A DNA stretch of 6,930 bases from Dialister sp. UBA734. GTDB taxonomy: Bacteria > Bacillota > Negativicutes > Veillonellales > Dialisteraceae. Each line of letters starts with the position of its first letter. Within the stretch, counting starts at the first letter, position 1. A program made the position numbers and the translations under genes. Location: positions 11,827 to 18,756 of the forward strand of contig DBLC01000028.1 of NCBI GenBank assembly GCA_002297935.1. Direction: 5' to 3'. Of this stretch, positions 1 to 6,529 are shown in pieces. The notes beneath the pieces are model-generated. The model was not told where the DNA came from, searched no databases, and saw only the letters and a list, made by a program, of their open reading frames with translations.

Positions 1-3
1 GGC

Positions 4-59
4 CTAGTTACTAATCCCTAGCTACTAATCCCTAGTTACCAGTCACGAGTCACTAATCT
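4..59. repeat. Degenerate heptanucleotide tandem array, CTAG type
   Basis: Eight consecutive 7-bp units run in exact phase. CTAGTTA and CTAGCTA alternate with CTAATCC, then diverge to CCAGTCA, CGAGTCA and CTAATCT. The same stretch can be read as a 14-bp period (4-17, 18-31, 32-45, 46-59), with a weaker unit continuing to about 73. It fills the spacer before holA, and no promoter is visible in it. Its reverse complement closely matches the array after polC (6385-6433). It could be one arm of a larger inverted-repeat element cut by the window edge. The periodicity is seen directly; the function is unknown. Confidence 0.8.
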
Positions 60-91
60 ACCAGCAACTATTACAAAAACGAGGAAGAAAC

Positions 92-1090
92 ATGGCAATA
101 AAGAAACTGAACAAAAAGAATTGCTGTTTATTATATGGAGATGACCTGGTATCTATCAGTCTTCGGAGGGAAGGACTATTGAAGGCTTATTTCCAGGGAA
201 ATCCGCCGGACCCTATGGTGTTTGATGGGGGCGGCAGTTATGAAGAGTACCAGAATGCCTTAGAAGGGCAGTCTCTGTTTTCCGCCGACACAGCGGTGGT
301 GATTCACAATCCGTTTTTCTTGAAGCGGGTGTCGAAGTCGGACAAGGAAGACAAGCAGCAGGCGGCTTTCTTGGATATGTTGGCCCAATTGCCGCCGGAG
401 ATTTTCTGCATCATTCTGCAAGATGGAAAAATAGATAAGCGGACAAAGCTGGGGAAAAGTTTGCTAGCCATCTGCTACAGCGAAGAGTTAAATCTCATGA
501 AGCCCCAAGATGGAGCGGGCACTATGATTCGGCTTTTGCAAAATGCGGGGAAGCGGGTGGATTTCCAGGCCCGGTCCTATTTGGAAGCGGTGCTTTCTTC
601 ATGGAATGAAATTTCGCTGCCCCTATTGCAGACAGAATGTGATAAGATTGTATTGATGTGCGGCAATCAGTCCGTTGTGACCCAGCGAATCTTGGAATTG
701 GCCCTGCCAGATTATATGAATCAGGGTATTTTCAAATTTACTGACGCGCTGCTGGACAAAAATGCCCAGGTGGTGCTGGAAAGCGCGGACCGCGTATTTA
801 CCGATACGGGGACCATCATCAAGAACTTAGGGGCGCTGTCTTCTAAATTCAGAAAAATTAAAATGCTCAAGGAAATGGAACGAAACCGCGTGCCGGTGGC
901 GCGGATGCAGGAAACGTTGGGGATTCGTTCCTCCTGGGCTTGGAAATACCTGGTCAATGATGCTAGAAAAGTGACCGAAGAGGGAGCCGAGTGGTTCCTT
1001 CTGGAAATTTTCAACTACCAGCTGAAAAGCCGGCAAGGGGCATCGGAATTGGATTTGAAGGATTTGCTTCTGAAATATTGTATGAAATGA
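92..1090 (+). CDS. holA: DNA polymerase III, delta subunit (clamp loader)
   Basis: Delta is the clamp-loader subunit that binds and opens the beta sliding clamp so that the tau/gamma-delta-delta' complex can place it on primed DNA in the cytoplasm. The 332-residue length fits the family (about 330-350). The protein opens with the delta-like strand and turn CCLLYGDD (residues 11-18, where YGEE is more usual). A 'FDGGGSYEEYQNAL...LFSADTAVVI' region follows, corresponding to the usual 'plf..rr.Vvv' segment of domain 1. The C-terminal helical collar holds 'FKFTDALLDKN', 'GTIIKNLGALSSKFRKIKML' and a final 'NYQLKSRQG...LKDLLLKYC'. No Walker A is present, as expected for delta. The ATG at 92 has GAGGA at 81-85 with 6-nt spacing. 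The stop overlaps the next gene's ATG. An upstream promoter is not visible, so it may be read from an upstream operon. Confidence 0.9.
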   Translation: MAIKKLNKKNCCLLYGDDLVSISLRREGLLKAYFQGNPPDPMVFDGGGSYEEYQNALEGQSLFSADTAVVIHNPFFLKRVSKSDKEDKQQAAFLDMLAQLPPEIFCIILQDGKIDKRTKLGKSLLAICYSEELNLMKPQDGAGTMIRLLQNAGKRVDFQARSYLEAVLSSWNEISLPLLQTECDKIVLMCGNQSVVTQRILELALPDYMNQGIFKFTDALLDKNAQVVLESADRVFTDTGTIIKNLGALSSKFRKIKMLKEMERNRVPVARMQETLGIRSSWAWKYLVNDARKVTEEGAEWFLLEIFNYQLKSRQGASELDLKDLLLKYCMK

Positions 1091-2445
1091 AGGGACGATT
1101 CTTGGCAAGAAAAAGAAGAAATAGGGGGAAACGGTGGGCCGCTCTGCTACTGACCGTCGGACTTTTAGGCGTCATAGTGGCTCCTTTTGTGTGGGTCCGA
1201 AGCGATGCACTGGCACCGGGTGTCACCATCCATGACCAAAAAGTAGGCGGCAAGACGAAAGCAGAATTGATGGATATGCTGTCCGAGCGAAACCAGGAAC
1301 TGGCCAAAGGCAAAGTGGTACTCCAGCGAGGCGATGCGGAGCAGACCCTGTCCTATAAAGAACTGGATGTCCATTATGACGAAACATCGCTGGATGAAGC
1401 CATGGCACTGGGCCGGACAGGAAATATGGTCAAACAGTGGTTGGACCGGTGGCATCTCCTATTGAGCGGCGAAGCATCTCATGTGGAGGCGGTGTATAAT
1501 GGGGCGGTATTGGATCAGAAAATCGCTGCGATGGAGAAACACTATAGCCAGCCACCGAAAAACGCGTACCCGGTATTTCAAAAAGACGGTTCTATATCCT
1601 TCTCTAAAGGACGTCCCTATCTGAAAATCAACGAAAGCACACTGCGCTCTTCTTTGGATGAATTTCTGAAAGCGGGACAAACCGGCACTTTGGAAATTCC
1701 TGTCACCGAAGAAAAAGATCCTAACATGACAGCGGTGGAAGCGAAGGAAATTAACCAAGTGCTGGGCCGCTATAGCACCTCTTTCTATCCGGAAAAGAAT
1801 CGAAGCAAAAATATCGAACTGGCAACGAAAAGCATCGACGGGGCCTATGTGAAACCTGGAGCTGTTTTTTCCTATAACCAGACCACCGGCTCTCGCTCGG
1901 CGGCCAATGGCTACCTAGAAGCACCAGTCATCATCAATGGCAAACTGGAACCCGGATCCGGCGGCGGTGTTTGCCAAGTGAGTACCACCCTGTTCAATGC
2001 GGTGCTTTTAGCAGGATTGTCTGTGACCCAGCGAACCTGTCACTTCTCGCCGGTATCCTATGCACCGATTGGACGAGATGCCACCGTGGCAGAAGGGTCT
2101 CTAGATTTCTGTTTCCAAAACCATCTGAAACACGGGGTCTATATCTATACGGAGTACACCCCGGGACAAGTGACTATCTGGATTCTGGGCAATCAGGAAG
2201 ATAAACCATCCTCTGTGAATATCACACAAACCCAGGATGACACGCTGCCTTTCAAAACCATCACTCGGGTCGATCCGTCCCAAAAGGAAGATTGCAAAGA
2301 AGAAACCGGTCACGAAGGCCACAACGTCACCATTGCGCAGGATGTGAAGTGGGCAGATGGAAGAATCTATCACGATACGTTCTTCTCGGATTACGAACCG
2401 GTGGACACGGTGATTACCTATAATAAAGCACCAGATCAGAAATAG
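1087..2445 (+). CDS. VanW family membrane-anchored envelope protein
   Basis: A VanW-domain protein of 452 residues if read from ATG 1087. A basic N-terminus (RKRRNRGKR) is followed by one hydrophobic segment (about 17-37), so the bulk should lie outside the membrane. 'PGVTI...VGG' (44-55) and the region to about 215 resemble the PG_binding_4 region that usually precedes VanW. The VanW domain spans about 242-370, with the hallmark GSGGGVCQVSTT at 290-301. Residues 385-445 look G5-like ('PFKTI...GHEGHNV...DGRIYHDTFFSDYEP'). VanW is known from some vancomycin-resistance clusters but is common in ordinary Firmicute chromosomes; its biochemical role is not established. Peptidoglycan association is inference, and resistance is not implied. 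The ATG overlaps the holA TGA (ATGA, 1087-1090), implying translational coupling. An in-frame TTG at 1102 with AGGGA at 1091-1095 is a credible alternative start. In-frame codons back to 991 lie inside holA and are unlikely. Its stop TAG is the first triplet of a repeat array. Confidence 0.88.
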   Translation: MKGRFLARKRRNRGKRWAALLLTVGLLGVIVAPFVWVRSDALAPGVTIHDQKVGGKTKAELMDMLSERNQELAKGKVVLQRGDAEQTLSYKELDVHYDETSLDEAMALGRTGNMVKQWLDRWHLLLSGEASHVEAVYNGAVLDQKIAAMEKHYSQPPKNAYPVFQKDGSISFSKGRPYLKINESTLRSSLDEFLKAGQTGTLEIPVTEEKDPNMTAVEAKEINQVLGRYSTSFYPEKNRSKNIELATKSIDGAYVKPGAVFSYNQTTGSRSAANGYLEAPVIINGKLEPGSGGGVCQVSTTLFNAVLLAGLSVTQRTCHFSPVSYAPIGRDATVAEGSLDFCFQNHLKHGVYIYTEYTPGQVTIWILGNQEDKPSSVNITQTQDDTLPFKTITRVDPSQKEDCKEETGHEGHNVTIAQDVKWADGRIYHDTFFSDYEPVDTVITYNKAPDQK

Positions 2446-2479
2446 TGCGTAATTCGAAGTGCGTAGTGCGTAATGGTGG
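2443..2479. repeat. Heptad array, AGTGCG type (left arm)
   Basis: Five 7-bp units in phase run from 2443: TAGTGCG (2443-2449), TAATTCG, AAGTGCG, TAGTGCG (2464-2470) and TAATGGT, ending in GG. The first three bases are the stop codon of the VanW gene. Bases 2450-2479 pair with 2651-2622 as a 30-bp inverted repeat with 26 matches. Confidence 0.8.
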
Positions 2480-2506
2480 CGGCAAGCCGCACCGAATTGC
2501 TTTTTT
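2475..2506 (+). terminator. Possible weak terminator after vanW
   Basis: GCGGC and GCCGC (2479-2483 and 2486-2490), extended by GGT/ACC across one bulged G, form a hairpin at 2475-2493. A run of six T follows at 2501-2506. Seven bases separate the stem from the T run, which is longer than usual for an intrinsic terminator, and the hairpin is also part of the repeat element. Confidence 0.3.
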
Positions 2507-2593
2507 GCCGTTAGTCATTCTATCTTTTCATACCGTTTCTGATGGCTTGCCGAAAAGCAATTTATGATGGGAATCATTTATAAAAGGGGGATT

Positions 2594-2619
2594 GGGGCGC
2601 TTCTTAAGTTGTGCGCCCC
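2594..2619. other. GC-rich hairpin within the spacer element
   Basis: A perfect 7-bp stem, GGGGCGC with GCGCCCC, encloses a 12-base loop. No T run follows on either strand, so it is not a standard terminator. It lies about 80 bases ahead of the polC start and would be in its leader if transcription enters upstream. Confidence 0.5.
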
Positions 2620-2621
2620 TT

Positions 2622-2651
2622 CCACCACTACGCACTTCGCACTTCGCATTT
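2622..2651. repeat. Heptad array, AGTGCG type (right arm, inverted)
   Basis: On the minus strand this reads as phased units AAATGCG, AAGTGCG (twice) and TAGTGGT, ending in GG: the same family as 2443-2479 in opposite orientation. On the plus strand, CGCACTT occurs twice in tandem (2631-2637 and 2638-2644). Confidence 0.75.
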
Positions 2652-2655
2652 ATAC

Positions 2656-2669
2656 TGCAAGCGTTTCAA
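2656..2669 (+). promoter_or_regulatory. cre-like (CcpA/LacI-family operator-like) motif before polC
   Basis: TGCAAGCGTTTCAA has the central CG and flanking AA/TT of catabolite-responsive elements. It matches the commonly quoted consensus TGWAARCGYTWNCW at 12 of 14 positions. It lies 16 bases before the polC ribosome binding site. CcpA control of polC would be unexpected, and a promoter could not be placed with confidence, so this may be fortuitous. A near-identical copy occurs at 6802-6815. Confidence 0.2.
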
Positions 2670-2700
2670 GCAATAGAAAAATAGTAAGGAGTCAATACAT

Positions 2701-5700
2701 ATGGGAAAATACCGACTGCGATCCAGGAAGGCTGGCTCGGTGATTACGCTTTTGGAAGTGGATACGGAGTCTCGTGCCTGGTATATCCAAGCAGAACACA
2801 AAGAGTCTGCCCTGCAAGCGTTGAAAGACATGGGGCAGGCTATTCTTTGCGTGGAATCCATTTATATCAATGGCGATGACGTATCGGAAGAAGTATTTTC
2901 TTCCCTTCCGTCCCAAGGGGCACCGATGGCAGCTTCTCCTGTATCGGCTGCGCCTATGGCAGAAGAAGCAACGATGACACCACCGCCAGAAGAACCGCCT
3001 CTTCCAGATGTACCGGATTTGCCAGACGATTTTCCTGTATTTCCTTCGGCGGAAGACATTGCCCAAGCGGCTAGCCAAGAAGCGGAACCGCTCCCACCGG
3101 AAGACATGGGAAATCCCGGTCTTTCTATGCCAGAGAGTCTCCCCAGTCTCACCAGTGTGCTTCCCAAGAGCGCTTTTGTAGCGGCGCCGAAGGAAGGGAA
3201 GAAGGGGCCTGATACGAATGGTATGTTTCTGGGAAAGAAACATATCGTAGGGGACCCCATCGAAATCCGGACCATCCATGAAGAACAGGATGGTGTGGTG
3301 TTCGTAGGGACCGTTATCAGTTGTGAAGTCCGTGAGCTTCGGAGCAAGAAGAAATTGTGCCTCATGAACTTGGCTGACGAGACCAATGGGATTCCTTGCA
3401 AAAAGTTCTTTGACCGGCCGGAAGAAGCGGCTGGCATGGAAGGACTGAAACCAGGGACCACGGTCAAAGTGCGGGGGAATATTCGTCTGGATAAATACTC
3501 CGGCGGGTTGGTGCTGGAATTGCAGCAGGTGGAAAAAGGGGAAGCGGTCACCATTGACCATGAAGACAATTACCCGACGCCTCGCGTGGAGCTTCATTTG
3601 CATACGAAAATGAGCCTCGATGGTCTTATCGATAACGAAGAAATCATCAAGACCGCGGCGAAATGGAAACATCCTGCTGTCGCTATTACAGATCACGGTG
3701 TCATCCAGGCGTTTCCGAAGATTCAGGATTTGGCCGACAAGTACCATCAGAAAGTTATTTACGGTATGGAAGGGTACATGATTGATGAAATTCCGGCGGA
3801 CCCCGATGCGGATAGGCAGCAGTACAATCACATCATTATCTTGGCAAAGAATATTACTGGTCTTCGCAATCTCTATCGAATGGTTACTTTGTCCCATTTG
3901 AAATACTATAGAAAGCGTCCGCTCATTCCGAAGCCCATTTTGGAAGAACTTCATGAAGGGCTTATTTATGGTTCTGCTTGTGTGATGGGTGAATTCTTCC
4001 GGGCCATTTTGGACGGGGAAAGCGATGAAGAACTGATCAAAAAGGCAAAGTTCTACGATTACTTGGAAGTGCAGCCTTTGGGAAATAACGAATTTCTCAT
4101 CAACGAAGATAAGTATCCCATAGTAAACACGAAAAAAGATTTGCAGGATTTGAACCGCAAAGTCATTGAGATTGCAGACAAAGCGGGGATGCCTTGCTGC
4201 GCTACATCCGATGCACACTATATGTTTGCAGAGAACCAGAGAAATCGAGATATTCTCCTGTCCAACTGGGAGAAACCAGGGAAAATCGAATCCCATCCGC
4301 CGGTGTACATTCGGACCACCCAGGAAATGCTTGATGAATTCGATTATTTACCAAAAGAAAAAGCCATCGAAATCGTTGTGACCAATACGAGAAAAATCGC
4401 AGAACAATGCGAAGTGCTGAAACCACTGGCAGAGGAATGGAAATCCTACAACCCGAAAATTGCGGGGGCCGATGAAAAATTGGTGGCCATGTGTTATGAC
4501 AATGCGAAAGCCATCTACGGCGATCCACTGCCGAAAGTGGTGCAGGACCGATTGACCTTGGAACTGACACCTATCATCAACCACGGCTATGGCGTACTGT
4601 ACTACATCGCTCATAAATTGGTAAAACACTCCAACGACAGAGGGTACTTGGTTGGTTCCCGAGGTTCCGTTGGCTCTTCCTTTGTTGCCACCATGTCGGG
4701 CATCACGGAAGTGAATCCGCTGCCGCCGCACTATGTATGCCCGAATTGCCACTGGACCCATTTCTTTGAAGATGGTTCTGTCGGCGGCGGATTCGACTTG
4801 CCGGACAAGAAATGCCCCAAGTGTGGTCATAATTTGAATAAAAATGGGCACAATATCCCATTCGCGGTCTTCCTTGGCTTCGATGGAGACAAAGTGCCAG
4901 ATATCGACTTGAACTTCTCCTCCGGGGACGACCAGGGGGTGGCTCATAAGTACACCGAAGAACTTTTCGGACGAGACAACGTTTTCCGTGCTGGAACCAT
5001 TGCTGGTATCCAGGATAAGACTGCCTACGGCTTCGTGAAACGATACGCCGAAAACCGGGGCCTCACGTTCAACGATATTTTCATTGAAAAACTGTCTGCC
5101 GGCGTGGCAGGAGTGAAGCGTACCACTGGGCAGCATCCGGCGGGCATCATGGTTTGTCCGCGAGACATGGATATTCACAACTTCACGCCTTTGCAGTACG
5201 CGGCCAACAAGAAATACTTGAAAGATGAAAACGGGAAACAGATTCCTGGCACCATCACCACCCATTTCGATTACCATTCCATTTCCGGTCGTATGCTGAA
5301 ATTGGATATTCTGGGCCACGACGATCCGAAAGTCATTCGTATGCTCCAGGACATCACCGGCATTGACCCGCTGAAAATTCCTTTTGACGATCAGAAGACA
5401 TTGTCCCTCTTCAGCTCTCCCGAAGCCCTAGGCCTCACGCCGGAGCAGCTGGCTAGCGCTATAGGAAATAAAGGCGTCACTGTGGGCGCTCTTGGCCTTC
5501 CGGAATATGGCACGCCTTTCGTTCGTGGCATGCTGGAAGATACCCGGCCGAAGAATTTCTCTGAACTGGTCCGTATTTCCGGTTTCTCCCATGGGACTGA
5601 TGTGTGGCTGAACAATGCCCAGGATCTCATCAAAGATGGTACGGTTAAATTGGAACAGGCTATTTCCACTCGAGATGACGTAATGAACTTCCTGATTCAG

Positions 5701-6384
5701 CATGGGGTCAAACCGCTCACATCCTTCAAAGTCATGGAAAACGTTCGTAAAGGGAAGGGATTGGAAAAAGGCGGCTCCAACAATCGGGCTGAACTGGAAG
5801 CGGCTCATATTCCTTCCTGGTTCATCGAATCCTGCCTGAAAATCGGCTACCTCTTCCCACGAGCCCATGCGGTGGCCTACGTTATGATGGCCTTCCGCAT
5901 TGCCTGGTTCAAAGTGTACCAGCCCCTGGCTTACTATGCCGCTTATTTCACCATCCGCGCCGAAGGATCCTTCAATGCGCCGGTGATTCTGAAAGGTTTG
6001 GAAGCGCAAAAAGCAGAACTGGCTCGCATTGCTTCCCTGCAAAATCCGACAGCCGTAGAAAAAGGGAATGCTACGGTCATCGAAGTGGCAGCGGAAATGT
6101 ACCTTCGCGGTTTATCCTTCCTGCCCATCGACTTGGACCGCTCTGACGCGTCGGAATTCAAAATGGTGGACGGCAAACTTCTCCCGCCATTCAACTGCAT
6201 CCCTGCTTTGGGGGATTCGGTGGCTAAAGAAATTGTCAAAGCCAGAGACGAACATAGCTTCACATCCAAAGAAGACTTGAAGAAACGAGGCAAAGTCAGC
6301 CAGAGTATCATCGATACCATGGACGCCATGGGGATTCTGAAAGGACTGCCAGAAGAAGAGCAGATTAGTTTGTTTGCGTTCTAG
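2701..6384 (+). CDS. polC: DNA polymerase III alpha, PolC type, lacking the DEDD exonuclease
   Basis: The replicative polymerase of Firmicutes, extending primers at the fork with the beta clamp. Domains in order: a short N-terminal alpha/beta region (1-70) unlike the usual PolC N-domains; a Pro/Ala/Glu-rich linker (about 71-170); an OB domain (about 187-280, 'GTVISCEVRELRSKKKL'); the PHP domain, with candidate metal ligands H299, H301, D307, H332, E357, H377, C427, D504 and H506; GSRGSVGSS (652-660); a zinc finger (C680, C683, C705, C708); the palm with PDIDLNFS (D734, D736) and D869 in LKLDILGHDD; fingers (GTDVW at 965-969); and a C-terminal clamp-binding QISLF (1221-1225). At 1227 residues it is about 200 shorter than Bacillus subtilis PolC (about 1437). 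Most of the shortfall is the proofreading exonuclease normally inserted in PHP: only 19 residues separate E357 from H377. The ATG has AAGGAG at 2686-2691 with 9-nt spacing. The stop TAG belongs to the downstream repeat array. Confidence 0.96.
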   Translation: MGKYRLRSRKAGSVITLLEVDTESRAWYIQAEHKESALQALKDMGQAILCVESIYINGDDVSEEVFSSLPSQGAPMAASPVSAAPMAEEATMTPPPEEPPLPDVPDLPDDFPVFPSAEDIAQAASQEAEPLPPEDMGNPGLSMPESLPSLTSVLPKSAFVAAPKEGKKGPDTNGMFLGKKHIVGDPIEIRTIHEEQDGVVFVGTVISCEVRELRSKKKLCLMNLADETNGIPCKKFFDRPEEAAGMEGLKPGTTVKVRGNIRLDKYSGGLVLELQQVEKGEAVTIDHEDNYPTPRVELHLHTKMSLDGLIDNEEIIKTAAKWKHPAVAITDHGVIQAFPKIQDLADKYHQKVIYGMEGYMIDEIPADPDADRQQYNHIIILAKNITGLRNLYRMVTLSHLKYYRKRPLIPKPILEELHEGLIYGSACVMGEFFRAILDGESDEELIKKAKFYDYLEVQPLGNNEFLINEDKYPIVNTKKDLQDLNRKVIEIADKAGMPCCATSDAHYMFAENQRNRDILLSNWEKPGKIESHPPVYIRTTQEMLDEFDYLPKEKAIEIVVTNTRKIAEQCEVLKPLAEEWKSYNPKIAGADEKLVAMCYDNAKAIYGDPLPKVVQDRLTLELTPIINHGYGVLYYIAHKLVKHSNDRGYLVGSRGSVGSSFVATMSGITEVNPLPPHYVCPNCHWTHFFEDGSVGGGFDLPDKKCPKCGHNLNKNGHNIPFAVFLGFDGDKVPDIDLNFSSGDDQGVAHKYTEELFGRDNVFRAGTIAGIQDKTAYGFVKRYAENRGLTFNDIFIEKLSAGVAGVKRTTGQHPAGIMVCPRDMDIHNFTPLQYAANKKYLKDENGKQIPGTITTHFDYHSISGRMLKLDILGHDDPKVIRMLQDITGIDPLKIPFDDQKTLSLFSSPEALGLTPEQLASAIGNKGVTVGALGLPEYGTPFVRGMLEDTRPKNFSELVRISGFSHGTDVWLNNAQDLIKDGTVKLEQAISTRDDVMNFLIQHGVKPLTSFKVMENVRKGKGLEKGGSNNRAELEAAHIPSWFIESCLKIGYLFPRAHAVAYVMMAFRIAWFKVYQPLAYYAAYFTIRAEGSFNAPVILKGLEAQKAELARIASLQNPTAVEKGNATVIEVAAEMYLRGLSFLPIDLDRSDASEFKMVDGKLLPPFNCIPALGDSVAKEIVKARDEHSFTSKEDLKKRGKVSQSIIDTMDAMGILKGLPEEEQISLFAF

Positions 6385-6463
6385 TTGCTAGTGACTGGTG
6401 ACTAGGGATTCGTAGCTAGGCCCTAGGGATTAGAATGTGTGTTTTCTAATCTCTAAATTTCTA
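6378..6463. repeat. Heptad array, CTAG type, overlapping the polC stop
   Basis: From 6378 the sequence falls into 7-bp units mostly ending in TAG: GTTCTAG (6378-6384, containing the polC stop), TTGCTAG, TGACTGG, TGACTAG, GGATTCG, TAGCTAG, GCCCTAG and GGATTAG (6427-6433). A short opposite-oriented arm follows (CTAATCT at 6446-6452, then CTAAATT). GATTAGAA (6428-6435) pairs perfectly with TTCTAATC (6444-6451) around an 8-base loop. The array is an inverted copy of the family at 4-59; the TGACTGG and TAGCTAG units occur in the same order in both. Confidence 0.8.
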
Positions 6464-6483
6464 CTTTCTTCAAAATACGCAGT

Positions 6484-6529
6484 AAAAAGGCTGTGACCAA
6501 ATGAAATTCAGTTTGGTCGCAGCCTTTTT
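6484..6529 (+). terminator. Strong intrinsic terminator downstream of polC
   Basis: An 18-bp stem (6484-6501 with 6512-6529) encloses a 10-base loop. The GC-rich core GGCTG/CAGCC is flanked by A5 on the left and T5 on the right. The only imperfection is T6494 opposite G6519, which is a U-G pair in plus-strand RNA but an A-C mismatch on the minus strand. This favours termination of polC transcription, although the A5/T5 symmetry could allow activity in both directions. Confidence 0.93.

Larger units (their letters stand above)
2450..2651. repeat. ~202-bp inverted-repeat element between vanW and polC
   Basis: A palindromic intergenic unit with 30-bp arms (2450-2479 and 2622-2651, 26/30 complementary) around a 142-bp core. 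The core has further internal inverted repeats: CGGCAAGCC (2480-2488) with GGCTTGCCG (2544-2552); AATTGCTTTT (2495-2504) with AAAAGCAATT (2553-2562); ATGAT/ATCAT around GGGA (2564-2577); and GGGGCGC (2594-2600) with GCGCCCC (2613-2619). It has no ORF of its own. It could be a MITE-like or REP/BIME-like dispersed element, or a strongly folded untranslated leader of polC. No target-site duplication is evident, so mobility is not shown. Confidence 0.6.

Noticed and set aside
4..59. CRISPR array
   Set aside because: Units are seven bases long with no unique spacers and no cas genes nearby, so this is a simple tandem repeat.
991..1086. Upstream extension of the VanW ORF to ATG 991
   Set aside because: It lies wholly inside holA, would place 32 non-signal-like residues before the basic anchor, and the ATGA-overlap start at 1087 is the normal operon arrangement.
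1087..2445. Vancomycin resistance determinant
   Set aside because: The VanW domain is widespread in sensitive Firmicutes, and no vanH, vanA, vanX or regulator genes are present. No resistance claim can be supported.
2579..2584. TATAAA as a polC -10 box
   Set aside because: No acceptable -35 hexamer lies 16-18 bases upstream; the nearest TTGCCG (2547-2552) is too far. A polC promoter could not be supported.
2692..4296. Long minus-strand ORF (534 codons) opposite polC
   Set aside because: It lies antisense to the conserved PolC sequence, has a Phe/Arg/His-rich composition typical of reverse-strand reading, no recognisable domain and no ribosome binding context. It is a codon-bias shadow.
4348..5319. 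Minus-strand ORF of 323 codons opposite the polC palm region
   Set aside because: It is antisense to the zinc finger and catalytic motifs of PolC; no family features are visible in the translation.
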